A DNA stretch of 64,000 bases from Rhizobium sp. Leaf262 (lineage in GTDB: Bacteria; Pseudomonadota; Alphaproteobacteria; Rhizobiales; Rhizobiaceae). Of this stretch, positions 34,848-44,020 are shown one piece after another. The position numbers and the translations under genes were made by a program. The notes under the pieces were generated by a model. The model saw nothing but the letters and a program-made list of their open reading frames with translations, made no database searches and was not told the origin of the DNA. Where the stretch lies: contig NZ_LMMM01000001.1 in assembly GCF_001422245.1 (NCBI RefSeq), positions 637,537-701,536 on the forward strand, in the 5' to 3' direction. How positions within the stretch are numbered: the stretch's first letter is position 1; every line of letters begins with the position of its first letter.

Positions 34848-35882
34848 ATGGGTTTCAAAGTTGCAATTGCAGGCGCCACCGGTAACGTCGGTCGCGAAAT
34901 GCTCAATATTCTCGCCGAGCGCGGATTTCCGGCGGACGAAGTCGTTCCATTGGCCTCCGCCCGCAGCCAGGGCACGGAAGTCTCCTATGGCGACCGCACG
35001 CTGAAGGTTTCCAACCTGGAGAATTATGATTTCTCCGATACCGACATTTGCCTGATGTCGGCGGGTGGCGATGTCTCCAAGAAGTGGTCGCCGAAGATCG
35101 GCGCGCAGGGCTGCGTCGTCATCGATAACTCATCCGCATGGCGTTACGATCAGGACGTTCCTTTGATCGTCCCGGAAGTCAATGCCGACGCCATCGAAGG
35201 TTTCAAGAAGCGCAACATCATTGCCAATCCCAATTGCTCCACGGCGCAGCTCGTCGTTGCCCTGAAGCCGCTGCATGATTTCGCCAAGATCAAGCGCGTC
35301 GTCGTCTCCACCTACCAGTCCGTTTCCGGTGCCGGCAAGGAAGGCATGGACGAACTGTTCCAGCAGACCCGTGCGGTCTTCGTGGCAGACCCGATCGAAG
35401 CCAAGAAGTTTACCAAGCGCATAGCCTTCAACGTCATCCCGCACATCGATGTGTTCATGGAAGACGGTTACACGAAGGAAGAGTGGAAGGTTCTGGCAGA
35501 AACCAAGAAGATGCTTGACCCGAAGATCAAGGTGACCTGCACCGCCGTGCGCGTTCCCGTGTTCATCGGCCACTCGGAATCGGTCAACATCGAATTCGAA
35601 AACGAAATCACTGCCGATCAGGCCCGCGATATTCTGCGCGAAGCACCCGGCTGCCTCGTCATCGACAAGCATGAAAACGGCGGTTACATCACCCCGGTCG
35701 AGTGCGCTGGCGAAGATGCGACCTATATTTCGCGTATCCGTGAAGATGCAACTGTCGAAAATGGTCTCAACATCTGGGTCGTTTCCGACAACCTTCGCAA
35801 GGGTGCAGCCCTCAATGCCATCCAGATTGCCGAGCTTTTGGTCAATCGTGGATTGATAAAGCCGCGTAAGGCAGCCGCCTGA
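34848..35882 (+). CDS. asd: Aspartate-semialdehyde dehydrogenase
   Basis: A 344-residue cytoplasmic enzyme that reduces aspartyl phosphate to aspartate semialdehyde, the branch point to lysine, diaminopimelate, threonine, isoleucine and methionine. The NADP site is VAIAGATGNVGREML; the catalytic cysteine is in IIANPNCSTAQLV; substrate-binding residues follow in VSTYQSVSGAGKEGMDEL and TCTAVRVPVFIGHSE. ATG 34848 is used; the longer frame from 34632 runs through the structured leader and encodes no conserved residues. It is monocistronic with its own promoter-like region and a terminator. Confidence 0.97.
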   Translation: MGFKVAIAGATGNVGREMLNILAERGFPADEVVPLASARSQGTEVSYGDRTLKVSNLENYDFSDTDICLMSAGGDVSKKWSPKIGAQGCVVIDNSSAWRYDQDVPLIVPEVNADAIEGFKKRNIIANPNCSTAQLVVALKPLHDFAKIKRVVVSTYQSVSGAGKEGMDELFQQTRAVFVADPIEAKKFTKRIAFNVIPHIDVFMEDGYTKEEWKVLAETKKMLDPKIKVTCTAVRVPVFIGHSESVNIEFENEITADQARDILREAPGCLVIDKHENGGYITPVECAGEDATYISRIREDATVENGLNIWVVSDNLRKGAALNAIQIAELLVNRGLIKPRKAAA

Positions 35883-35911
35883 TACGGTTTTTTAATAAAT
35901 ATTAACTATAA

Positions 35912-35945
35912 CCCGTCCACTCCACTGCGAGATGGACGGGTTTTT
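35912..35945 (+). terminator. Rho-independent terminator after asd
   Basis: CCCGTCCA and TGGACGGG form an eight-base stem with a 13-base loop, followed by TTTTT. Confidence 0.9.
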
Positions 35946-36073
35946 AGGTTTGTTGCTTATCACGGCCAGTTTATTTGCTGGTTATGATGTTGGCAGGCAC
36001 TTTGAAATCAACACATTCTCTGTGACGTGGCCACAGGCTGGGTATCATCCCAAAATATTGAAGGCAGATTCTG

Positions 36074-36889
36074 ATGCGGGCAATGAAAGCTTTTTCCGTT
36101 GGCGTGGTAATGGTTGCGGCACTGGCGGCAACACCGGTCTTGGCCGCGCAATGCGGTAATACCTCGGCGGGCTTCGATGCCTGGGTCAGCGCGTTCAAGC
36201 AAGAGGCAGCGGGCCGTGGCGTCAGCGCCTCCGTTCTGGACCGCGCTTTCTCGAATGTGTCCTATAATCAGGCGACGATCCGCGCAGACCGTGGCCAGCA
36301 TAGTTTCAAGCTTTCCTTCGACCAGTTCATGCAGAAGCGTGGTGGTCAGGCGATCATTTCTCGCGGCAAGGCCATGAAGAAAAGCAATGCAGCACTGTTC
36401 GCCAATATCGAACGTGCCTATGGCGTGCCAGCCGGTCCGCTTCTGGCCATCTGGGGCATGGAAACGGGCTTTGGCGGTTTCATGGGCAATCAGCACACGC
36501 TGTCTGCGGTCGCCACACTGTCCTACGACTGCCGCCGTTCGGATTACTTCACGGAGCAGCTTTACGCGGCATTGAAACTGGTCGGCAGCGGTAACCTGAG
36601 CGTCACGGCCAAGGGTGCGGCCCATGGCGAAATCGGCCAGACGCAGTTTCTGCCGCTCAACGTCGTGCGCTACGGCGTAGACTTCGACCGTAACGGTCGT
36701 ATCGATCTGGTCGGCTCGCGTGCCGATGCTCTGGCATCGACAGCGAACTTCCTAGTCGGTCATGGCTGGCAGCGCGGTGCTGGATATCAGCAGGGCCAGA
36801 CGAACTTCTCGGCCATTCAGGGCTGGAACGCGGCCAGCGTTTACCAGCAGTCGATTGCTTACATCGGCAAGGCTATCGACGGCCAGTAG
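36074..36889 (+). CDS. Lytic murein transglycosylase, MltB family
   Basis: A 271-residue exported enzyme: signal peptide (KAFSVGVVMVAALAATPVLAA) followed by an SLT_2/MltB lysozyme-like domain. The catalytic glutamate is in LLAIWGMETGFGGFMG, with TLSAVATLSYDCRR and GEIGQTQFLP further on and VGSRADALASTANFL near the end. It has no lipobox, so it is soluble in the periplasm, unlike E. coli MltB. The C-terminal peptidoglycan-binding domain found in many homologues is absent. AAGGCAGATTCTG precedes the ATG. Confidence 0.93.
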   Translation: MRAMKAFSVGVVMVAALAATPVLAAQCGNTSAGFDAWVSAFKQEAAGRGVSASVLDRAFSNVSYNQATIRADRGQHSFKLSFDQFMQKRGGQAIISRGKAMKKSNAALFANIERAYGVPAGPLLAIWGMETGFGGFMGNQHTLSAVATLSYDCRRSDYFTEQLYAALKLVGSGNLSVTAKGAAHGEIGQTQFLPLNVVRYGVDFDRNGRIDLVGSRADALASTANFLVGHGWQRGAGYQQGQTNFSAIQGWNAASVYQQSIAYIGKAIDGQ

Positions 36890-36903
36890 AACCAGCCGTC
36901 GAT
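36875..36903. terminator. Hairpin between mltB-like and carbonic anhydrase genes
   Basis: ATCGACGGC and GCCGTCGAT form a nine-base stem with an 11-base loop across the mltB-like stop. No T-run; possible shared end for the two convergent genes. Confidence 0.35.
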
Positions 36904-36914
36904 ATCAGGATCGA

Positions 36915-37556
36915 TCATACATCCGGGCGGCGAAAGTCGCCCGTTTTGCTGTCCATGACCCACAATTCGCCGGTCGAGATGTCGAACCATGCGCCGTGCA
37001 GTTTGACTTTTCCCGCCACTTCCTGCGCCTTGACGAAGGGGAAAGCGCGCAGGTTGCTGATGGAATTGCGGATGGAAACACGTTCCAGCGCGGTCTGACG
37101 CTCGGAGGCGGTCATCACGTCGTTGCTCTGGATTTGCTCGGCAGCGGATTTCACCATCTTCATCCACTTGCCGATGAAATCGCCCGGAGAAAGAGACTCG
37201 AAATTGGGATCGAGCGCGGCCTGAATGCCGCCGCAACGACCGTGGCCCATGACCACGATGTCTTTGACCTTCAAGACCTGCACCGCATATTCAATGGCTG
37301 CCGAGGTTGCGTGAAATTGTCCATCCGGCTCGAATGGTGGCACCATGTTGGCGACGTTTCTGACGACGAACAACTCTCCCGGCCCGCAGTCGAAAATGGT
37401 TTCCGGTGCGGAGCGGGAGTCACAACAGGCAATCAGAAGCGTCTGTGGCTTTTGACCCGTGTCTGCCAGTGCGCGGTAGCGTTCGCGCTCATGGGTGTAA
37501 CGGCCCGTCATAAAGTTCTTGTAGCCGGTGAGAAGGTATTCTGGAAAATCGCTCAT
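36915..37556 (-). CDS. Beta-class carbonic anhydrase
   Basis: A 213-residue zinc enzyme converting CO2 and bicarbonate. The zinc ligands and active-site dyad are in LIACCDSRS and in VMGHGRCGGI (Cys, Asp-Arg, His, Cys), with GELFVVRNVANMVPP between them. The length is normal for the class. ATG 37556 is chosen over the first frame codon at 37595; the shorter form begins at SDFPEYLLTGYKNF, the usual family start. Confidence 0.96.
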   Translation of the reverse strand: MSDFPEYLLTGYKNFMTGRYTHERERYRALADTGQKPQTLLIACCDSRSAPETIFDCGPGELFVVRNVANMVPPFEPDGQFHATSAAIEYAVQVLKVKDIVVMGHGRCGGIQAALDPNFESLSPGDFIGKWMKMVKSAAEQIQSNDVMTASERQTALERVSIRNSISNLRAFPFVKAQEVAGKVKLHGAWFDISTGELWVMDSKTGDFRRPDV

Positions 37557-37631
37557 GATATCGCAGTACCGTTGTCTTGGGGCCGGGCTCGTCAATGAAC
37601 CGGCCTATGTTGAAACCCGTTTTTCGCTCCG

Positions 37632-38507
37632 CTATGTGCGCTTGCTTCGCGAAGGATGCAAGAGATGACGCATATGAACCATGGCCATGGGTGTGGAAAG
37701 ACTGGACGCATCCGTTTCCAGAGTCAGTTCGTTGACGCCGCGTTTCATGGTGCGTGCCAGCACTTCGAAGACGCTGGCCGTTGCCAGTTGCAGGGCCTTT
37801 TCATCGTCCATGCCCTGCAGCAGCCGTGCCAGAAACAGTGCGGCTATAAGATCGCCGAGCCCATTCGGCACATTGTCGATGGAGCGATGCTCGGCCAGTA
37901 GCGCGTGACGACCGCTGAGGAAAAGATTGCCGATCCCGCCCGCCATCATCGGAACGGCTGACGTCACCAGCATTTTCGCCGGTCCCAGCGCAAGAGCGGC
38001 ATCCATGATCTCGTTGTTGGTTTCAAGCTCGGCACCGCTCATCCAGGCTAGTTCATAGCGGTTGGGCGTGCAGACGGTTGCCAGCGGTACCAGTTCGTCA
38101 CGAATGGCCTGCGCCGTTTCAATCGGCACATAAAGCCCACCCTTGTCTCCCATCACGGGGTCGCAGACATAGATGAGGTCAGGGTTGCGATCTTTCATGC
38201 CTCGAATGAGCCGGGCGACGGAGTGCACCTGATCGGCGCTGCCGAAATAGCCGGTCAGGATGGCGCGAACTTCACCGGCCCATTTGGAGCCGGCCAGATC
38301 CTGCATGGCCTTGTCGAATTCGCCATTGTCGAAGCGCAACCGTGTCGAAGGTCCGTGACCGGGATGCCAGGGCATGACGATAGTCGGAACCGCCCAGACT
38401 GGAAAGCCAAGGGTTTCAAGCCCGAAAACGACAGCCCTGTTGCCGACGGAGCCACGCATGACGTGGCTGGAAATAACGATGACGGAGCCGTTGGTGTTTT
38501 CCTGCAT
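37632..38507 (-). CDS. pdxY: Pyridoxal kinase
   Basis: A 291-residue ribokinase-fold kinase that phosphorylates pyridoxal to PLP. Family segments include ISSHVMRGSVGNRAVVFGLETLGFPVWAVPT, YVCDPVMGD and CTPNRYELAWMSG. The anion-hole GTGD motif reads GLGD here (NVPNGLGDLIAALFLARLL); the catalytic aspartate is kept and Thr is replaced by Leu, which is unusual. ATG 38507 is chosen; GTG 38552 is an alternative. The gene follows the divergent GntR gene region and is separate from it. Confidence 0.9.
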   Translation of the reverse strand: MQENTNGSVIVISSHVMRGSVGNRAVVFGLETLGFPVWAVPTIVMPWHPGHGPSTRLRFDNGEFDKAMQDLAGSKWAGEVRAILTGYFGSADQVHSVARLIRGMKDRNPDLIYVCDPVMGDKGGLYVPIETAQAIRDELVPLATVCTPNRYELAWMSGAELETNNEIMDAALALGPAKMLVTSAVPMMAGGIGNLFLSGRHALLAEHRSIDNVPNGLGDLIAALFLARLLQGMDDEKALQLATASVFEVLARTMKRGVNELTLETDASSLSTPMAMVHMRHLLHPSRSKRT

Positions 38508-38633
38508 GGCGTACTCATTCAGTTTGGCAACCGGTGCCGCGTCTGACGTCACGTCTTTGGCAGCATTCCCGGCCCGTCATGGCATATTGGCCCACCGCTT
38601 TCCACTGCTATGTCGCAGTGCAGGATACGGTAG

Positions 38634-39281
38634 CTATTTCCCGGCGCGTTCCAGCGCTTTCAGCACGGTGCGCTCGGAAAGGTTCAGATAAAGCTCCATC
38701 TGCGATGCTGCTTCCGTCACCTTGCCGCTTTCAACGAGGCCGAGGATTTGGTCATTCATATCCACGAAGGGAGAATGCAGCTGCTCTGGGTCGTTCAGAA
38801 GCCCGAAGCTGAGGCGCAGTTCCGCTGCGACACGCGCGTAAAAATCGCTCAGGCGGCTGCTGTCGGAAAGATCGACCACGGCGGCGTGGAAGCGCATATT
38901 GGCGCTGCCGACTTCACGCCAGTCACCCAGTTCGCGCTGTTTCTTGGCATGGTCCACCGCCTGCCGCATGGTGGCCACTGATGGATGCTTGGGCCATGCC
39001 TGACGCAGAGCGCCGCACTCCAGCATGCGTCGCACGCGGTAGATATCGATGATCTGGTCCGTGCTGGGCACTGAGACGAACACGCCGCGATTGGCCTCGT
39101 GCCGCAGCAGCCCATCCTTGGTCAGAAGCCGAAATGCTTCCCGCAGGGAATTGCGCGATACATCCAGACGTTCGCTGAAGGCGGCTTCCGACAGTCTTTG
39201 GCCGGGCGTCAACGCACCAATGATCAAGAGATCGCGAATGTCTTTAGCCACGCGGTCCGCTAGCGGCAAAGGTTCAGTCAT
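38634..39281 (-). CDS. GntR-family (FCD) regulator, divergent from the 5-oxoprolinase cluster
   Basis: A 215-residue regulator: wHTH at residues 5-70 (PLADRVAKDIRDLLIIGALTPGQRLSEAAFSERLDVSRNSLREAFRLLTKDGLL) and an FCD domain with the metal/ligand histidines expected in FHAAVVDLSDS. It is divergent from the NRAMP-like gene, with 252 bases between them holding a site that matches the FadR/FCD consensus. Control of the 5-oxoproline/metal transport operon is inferred. Confidence 0.9.
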   Translation of the reverse strand: MTEPLPLADRVAKDIRDLLIIGALTPGQRLSEAAFSERLDVSRNSLREAFRLLTKDGLLRHEANRGVFVSVPSTDQIIDIYRVRRMLECGALRQAWPKHPSVATMRQAVDHAKKQRELGDWREVGSANMRFHAAVVDLSDSSRLSDFYARVAAELRLSFGLLNDPEQLHSPFVDMNDQILGLVESGKVTEAASQMELYLNLSERTVLKALERAGK

Positions 39282-39445
39282 GGCGGTCCTTCATCTGGTC
39301 GTCTGTGGCGGGCAATTGTGGTTGTTGCCGGTCCTCTATACCGGTTGCAATACCACAATTTATGAGCAGGACACGTAAAAATCCTGCTTATTTTCAACGC
39401 ATTCGTCCCAAATATTGCGCAGAATGAAAGAACGATAAAATTTAA

Positions 39446-39456
39446 TTGTTCAACAA
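39446..39456. promoter_or_regulatory. Candidate GntR operator before the NRAMP-like gene
   Basis: TTGTTCAACAA fits TnGTnnnACnA exactly and is the core of the 13-base perfect palindrome ATTGTTCAACAAT (39445-39457). It lies 78 bases before the transporter start in an AT-rich promoter-like stretch. Confidence 0.6.
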
Positions 39457-39533
39457 TATTGACAATTTTGTAGATGCGGCCAAAATCGCCTTAATGCATC
39501 CGCGAGGGGCGGAGCGCGACAAGGAGAAAATCC

Positions 39534-40790
39534 ATGGATAAGAGTGAGCCGCAAGCGGCGAGCGTGGAGACGGCTGCGCAAAAATCAAAGAAGCAGCGCT
39601 ATGCGCTTCTTTCCGCAATGTTCCTGATGTCGATGTCAGCCGTCGGTCCCGGTTTCATCACCCAGACGGCGACGTTCACCGTCAAGCTCGGCGCGGCCTT
39701 CGCCTTCGCCATCCTCATTTCCATTCTCATCGATTTCGTCGTTCAGGCCAATATCTGGCGCATCGTCACCATCACCCGCATGCGTGCACCTGCTATCGCC
39801 AATGCCGCCATTCCAGGCTCCGGCTATCTTCTGGCAGTCCTCGTCATCATCGGTGGTCTGTTCTTCAACGTCGGTAATATCGGCGGCGCAGGCCTTGGCT
39901 TCAATGCGATGATCGATCTCGATCCGAAAATCGGCGGGATCATCGGTGCGGTCGTTGCCATCGGCATCTTCCTGTCACGCCGCGCAGGCATCGCCATGGA
40001 CCGCGTGGTCTTCGTGGCTGCTTTCGTGAAGCTTGCCCTGATCGTCTACGCAGCCATCGTCTCCGGCCCACCGGTTGCCAATGCCTTCAAGCAGACATTC
40101 CTGCCTGACACGATCGACTTCTTGACCATCACCACTATCGTGGGCGGCACGGTCGGCGGTTACATCACCTATGCGGGCGCGCACCGTCTGCTGGACCGTG
40201 GAACGGTGGGTGTCGAAAGCATCGGTGCCGTCAACCGCGCAGCCTTGAGCGGCATCGCAATCACAGGCGTCCTCCGCTACATCCTCTTTCTTGCCATCCT
40301 CGGCGTCGTTGCCAGCGGCACGGTCATCGATCTCTCGGGCAAGAGCGCCAACCCTGCCGCACAGGCCTTCCATGCCGCAGCCGGTGACATCGGTTTCCGC
40401 CTGTTCGGTGCGGTGTTCCTGGCATCTGCCATGACCAGCATCATCGGTGCTGCCTATACGTCGGTGTCGTTCCTCACGGCCTTCAAGCCCGAGATGACGG
40501 AACGCCAGCGCAACCTGTCTACGGTCGCCTTTATCGGCATCTCGCTGATCGCCTATATCCTCATCACCACGCCACCTGCGGCCATGCTGGTCTTCGTCGG
40601 TGGTCTGAACGGTCTTGTCCTGCCAATTGGCCTCTCCATCCTGCTGTTCGCGGCATGGAAGCGGTCCGATCTCATGCATGGCTACCATTATCCGCGTTGG
40701 TTGCTGGTGCTGGGCGCGCTGACCTGCTGCCTGACATGGTATATGGCCTACAAATCCGCTGGTGCGATCTTCGCATTGCTCGGCTACTAA
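39534..40790 (+). CDS. NRAMP-like divalent metal/H+ symporter family transporter (YcsG-like)
   Basis: A 418-residue protein of about 11 hydrophobic segments in the NRAMP superfamily. It has [29 protein letters not shown] and [15 protein letters not shown]. The canonical DPGN metal motif of true NRAMP proteins is not seen, so it may carry an organic substrate and not Mn2+. In Bacillus the homologous ycsG sits beside ycsF/kipI/kipA, as here, suggesting uptake linked to 5-oxoproline use. It has SD GACAAGGAGAAAATCC. The next gene starts 16 bases after it. Confidence 0.85.
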   Translation: MDKSEPQAASVETAAQKSKKQRYALLSAMFLMSMSAVGPGFITQTATFTVKLGAAFAFAILISILIDFVVQANIWRIVTITRMRAPAIANAAIPGSGYLLAVLVIIGGLFFNVGNIGGAGLGFNAMIDLDPKIGGIIGAVVAIGIFLSRRAGIAMDRVVFVAAFVKLALIVYAAIVSGPPVANAFKQTFLPDTIDFLTITTIVGGTVGGYITYAGAHRLLDRGTVGVESIGAVNRAALSGIAITGVLRYILFLAILGVVASGTVIDLSGKSANPAAQAFHAAAGDIGFRLFGAVFLASAMTSIIGAAYTSVSFLTAFKPEMTERQRNLSTVAFIGISLIAYILITTPPAAMLVFVGGLNGLVLPIGLSILLFAAWKRSDLMHGYHYPRWLLVLGALTCCLTWYMAYKSAGAIFALLGY

Positions 40791-40806
40791 AACGAGGGAG
40801 AGAGAC

Positions 40807-41574
40807 ATGGCATCCATCGATCTGAACAGCGATCTTGGCGAAAGCTACGGTGCATGGAGCATGGGAGACGATGGCGCGATGCTGTCAGTTGTTTCCAGCG
40901 CCAACATCGCCTGCGGTTTCCATGCGGGTGATCCCTCGGGCATTTACCGCACGGTCAAAGCTGCCGCTGAAAACGGTGTTGTCGTTGGAGCCCATGTCTC
41001 CTATCCAGACCGCGTCGGCTTCGGTCGGCGCGACATGGATGTGACGTCGGAAGAACTGATCGCCGATGTCATCTACCAGATCGGCGCGCTGCAAGGCATT
41101 GCAGCCGCTGCCGGAACCACAGTGCGTTACGTCAAGCCGCATGGCGCGCTTTACAACCGCATCGCCAATGATGCGCGCCAAGGCCAAGCGGTCATCGACG
41201 GCATCAAGGCCATCGACGCGTCGCTGGTGCTGATGGGTCTTGCCAATGCGCCCATTCTGGATCTTGCCCGCAAATCCGGACTGTCGGTGGTGGCGGAAGC
41301 CTTTGCCGACCGCGGCTATACGCCGCAAGGCCAACTCGTGTCCCGTCGTGAGGCCGGTGCGGTGCTGCATGATGCGGAGAAAATTGCTGATCGCATGGTG
41401 CAGCTTGCCCGTGAAGGCACGCTCGAAGCCATCGATGGCAGTATTATCACCATCGAGGCGCAATCCATCTGCGTTCACGGCGATAGTCCCGGTGCGGTTG
41501 CCATTGCCCAGCAAATTCGCAAGCGGTTCGAAGCCGAAGGCATCGATATCCGTTCTTTCGCGTCCAGCAAATAA
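40807..41574 (+). CDS. pxpA: 5-oxoprolinase subunit A (LamB/YcsF family)
   Basis: A 255-residue LamB/YcsF protein. The family start [19 protein letters not shown], the [13 protein letters not shown] motif, [16 protein letters not shown] and [11 protein letters not shown] are all present. With PxpB and PxpC it forms an ATP-dependent enzyme that opens 5-oxoproline (pyroglutamate) to glutamate. ATG 40807 follows GAGGGAGAGAGAC. Partner genes lie just downstream. Confidence 0.94.
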   Translation: MASIDLNSDLGESYGAWSMGDDGAMLSVVSSANIACGFHAGDPSGIYRTVKAAAENGVVVGAHVSYPDRVGFGRRDMDVTSEELIADVIYQIGALQGIAAAAGTTVRYVKPHGALYNRIANDARQGQAVIDGIKAIDASLVLMGLANAPILDLARKSGLSVVAEAFADRGYTPQGQLVSRREAGAVLHDAEKIADRMVQLAREGTLEAIDGSIITIEAQSICVHGDSPGAVAIAQQIRKRFEAEGIDIRSFASSK

Positions 41575-41583
41575 GGAGCGTCC

Positions 41584-42393
41584 ATGACGATCCCGACATC
41601 CTACCTCAACCACACGGATGCGACAGCCGCCCGCAAGGCACGCACCGATTATCGTAACGGTCTGGTCGCGCCAACTTCTGGCATCGCCCCCGGTTTTACG
41701 CAGGCCAACATGATCGTGCTGCCGCGCGACTGGGCCTTCGATTTTCTGCTCTATGCGCAGCGTAACCCCAAGCCTTGTCCGGTTTTGGATGTGTCCGATC
41801 CCGGCGTGCCGACCACCTTGCTCGCCCCCGGTGCTGATCTTCGCACCGATTTGCCGCTTTACCGCATCTGGCGCGACGGCAAGCTGGTCGAGGAAACGGC
41901 GGATGCCACCAGCGCATGGGCTGAACGGGACGATCTCGTCGCCTTCCTTATCGGCTGCAGCTTTACTTTCGAAACACCGATGGTGGAAGCGGGCATCGAA
42001 ATTCGCCACATGACGGACAAGTGCAATGTGCCGATGTATCTCACCAACCAGCCCTGTCGTCCGGCAGGTCGGCTGAAGGGCAACATGGTCGTTTCCATGC
42101 GTCCCATCCCCGCCTCGCGCGTGGCGGATGCAGCGACGATTTCCGGGCGCTTTCCCGCCGTCCATGGGTCGCCCGTGCATGTCGGCTCGCCAGCAGAGAT
42201 CGGCATTGCCGATCTTGGCAAGCCTGATTTCGGTGATGCGGTGCGCATCGAACCCGGCGAAGTACCGGTCTTCTGGGCGTGCGGAGTAACCCCGCAGGCG
42301 GCGGTCATGGCATCGGGTGTGCCGTTTGCGATTACCCATTCTCCCGGCCATATGTTCATCACCGACATTCCCGATTCCGCCTATCATGCGTGA
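41584..42393 (+). CDS. DUF1445/YcsI family putative hydro-lyase
   Basis: A 269-residue protein of the D-glutamate cyclase-like/YcsI family. Recognised segments include [42 protein letters not shown] and [24 protein letters not shown], and the closing [13 protein letters not shown]. Its reaction is not settled; members sit in 5-oxoproline clusters across bacteria, and a link to D-glutamate/5-oxoproline is assumed. ATG 41584 follows AAGGAGCGTCC. Confidence 0.9.
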   Translation: MTIPTSYLNHTDATAARKARTDYRNGLVAPTSGIAPGFTQANMIVLPRDWAFDFLLYAQRNPKPCPVLDVSDPGVPTTLLAPGADLRTDLPLYRIWRDGKLVEETADATSAWAERDDLVAFLIGCSFTFETPMVEAGIEIRHMTDKCNVPMYLTNQPCRPAGRLKGNMVVSMRPIPASRVADAATISGRFPAVHGSPVHVGSPAEIGIADLGKPDFGDAVRIEPGEVPVFWACGVTPQAAVMASGVPFAITHSPGHMFITDIPDSAYHA

Positions 42394-42400
42394 GGAAAAG

Positions 42401-44020
42401 ATGCGCTTTTTACCCGTCAGCCTCACGACCATTCTGGTGGAGCTTGCCGATCTCGATCAGACGCTTGCGCTCTTCGCATCGCTTGAGGCCGACCCTATCG
42501 ATGGTATCGAGGAAACGGTTCCGGCGGCCCGCACGCTGATGATCCGGTTCCGGCCGGAGCGGATCGCGGCACAAGCCTTGGCTGATGAAATCGCCACGCG
42601 CGATCTCTCCGCAAAGATCGCGCCGTCCGACAAGCTGGTCGAAATTCCGGTGCGTTATGATGGCGAGGATCTGGCCGATGTCGCCGAGTTGACGGGGCTC
42701 AGCGTCGGAGAGGTCATTCGCCGCCACACGGACAGTGAATTCACCGTTGCCTTTTGTGGCTTTGCCCCCGGCTTCGGTTATCTGGTGGGTGGCGATCCCG
42801 CGCTGCATGTGCCGCGCCGCCAAAGCCCACGCACCCGCATTCCAGCCGGATCGGTTGCGCTCGCCGGTGCCTTCAGCGGCGTCTATCCGCAAAACAGCCC
42901 CGGCGGCTGGCAAATCCTCGGCACCACGCCGTTGAAAATGTGGGATATCGAACGCGAACCCGGCGCACTCTTCCAGCCTGGTTACCGTGTCCGGTTTTTC
43001 GACATGGGCAAGGCCGGGCGCAGCATCGAAGCTCCCGCTGCCAAACCTGCGGCTCCAAAAGTGGTCGCGAACAGCGACGCCGCACATTTCGAAGTGCTGG
43101 CAGCACCCATGCCCGCTGTCTTCCAAGATCTCGGGCGTTTTGGGCAGACGGGGCAGGGCGTCTCCGCCTCCGGCGCTCTTGATCGCTCCGCTTTCAACAC
43201 GGCAAACCGCATCGTCGGCAACCCGGTCAATACGCCATGCCTGGAACTGACGCTGGGAGGCTTCTCCCTCAGGAGTTCAAGCTGTGCTGTGATCGGCGTT
43301 GCGGGCGCATCCTGCATCATAACAGTCAAATCCGAAGCCTACAGCTTCGAGGCCAGTCCCTATGCACCAATTTCGCTGGAGCCCGGCGATGTCGTAACGT
43401 TCAGCAATCCCTCTGCTGGCATGCGCTGTTATCTCGCTGTCCGTGGCGGTTTCGATGTCGCGCCGGTTCTGGGCAGTTCTGCAACCGATACGCTGGCCGT
43501 CGTTGGGCCGGAGAGTGTCGTGGCCGGTTCCGTGGTCACTCTGCGCAACGAGAAAAGCGGGCTTTCCAGCGTCTCCATCGATGAGGTTCCGGCTTTCGAT
43601 CTGCCTAAGGCAGGTGACGTAGTAACGTTGGATGTCGTCTATGGTCCGCGCACCGACTGGTTCACGCAAAAGGGCATCGAAACGCTGACAAGCCAGCACT
43701 GGCAGGTCACACCGCAATCCAGCCGCGTCGGCATTCGCCTTGCAGGCGAGGTGCCGGTTGAGCGTAAGGACAGTGCGGAATTGCCGAGCGAAGGCACGGC
43801 CACCGGTGCCATCCAGATACCGCATAGCGGTCAGCCGGTTCTGTTCCTGGCCGATCACCCGCTGACGGGTGGATATCCTGTCATCGGCGCAGTTGCGGAA
43901 TATCACCTCGATCTGGCCGGTCAGATACCCATCAATGCCAAAATCCAGTTTCGCCCGCTTGGGCCATTCACGGACATTCCGGCAAAAAAGAACACAGAAT
44001 TTTCGGGAGACAAGCCATGA
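42401..44020 (+). CDS. pxpBC: Fused 5-oxoprolinase subunits B and C (KipI-KipA)
   Basis: A 539-residue fusion. Residues 1-210 are PxpB/KipI (allophanate hydrolase subunit 1-like): [23 protein letters not shown] and [29 protein letters not shown]. Residues 225-535 are PxpC/KipA (subunit 2-like): [39 protein letters not shown] and [35 protein letters not shown]. These form the catalytic partner of PxpA. Separate genes in Bacillus, fused in many proteobacteria. ATG 42401 follows TGAGGAAAAG. Overlaps the next gene by four bases (ATGA). Confidence 0.95.
   Translation: MRFLPVSLTTILVELADLDQTLALFASLEADPIDGIEETVPAARTLMIRFRPERIAAQALADEIATRDLSAKIAPSDKLVEIPVRYDGEDLADVAELTGLSVGEVIRRHTDSEFTVAFCGFAPGFGYLVGGDPALHVPRRQSPRTRIPAGSVALAGAFSGVYPQNSPGGWQILGTTPLKMWDIEREPGALFQPGYRVRFFDMGKAGRSIEAPAAKPAAPKVVANSDAAHFEVLAAPMPAVFQDLGRFGQTGQGVSASGALDRSAFNTANRIVGNPVNTPCLELTLGGFSLRSSSCAVIGVAGASCIITVKSEAYSFEASPYAPISLEPGDVVTFSNPSAGMRCYLAVRGGFDVAPVLGSSATDTLAVVGPESVVAGSVVTLRNEKSGLSSVSIDEVPAFDLPKAGDVVTLDVVYGPRTDWFTQKGIETLTSQHWQVTPQSSRVGIRLAGEVPVERKDSAELPSEGTATGAIQIPHSGQPVLFLADHPLTGGYPVIGAVAEYHLDLAGQIPINAKIQFRPLGPFTDIPAKKNTEFSGDKP

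Noticed and set aside
40885..42432. 515-codon antisense frame over pxpA and the DUF1445 gene
   Set aside because: Shadow of two strongly recognised genes; no motif and no ribosome site.
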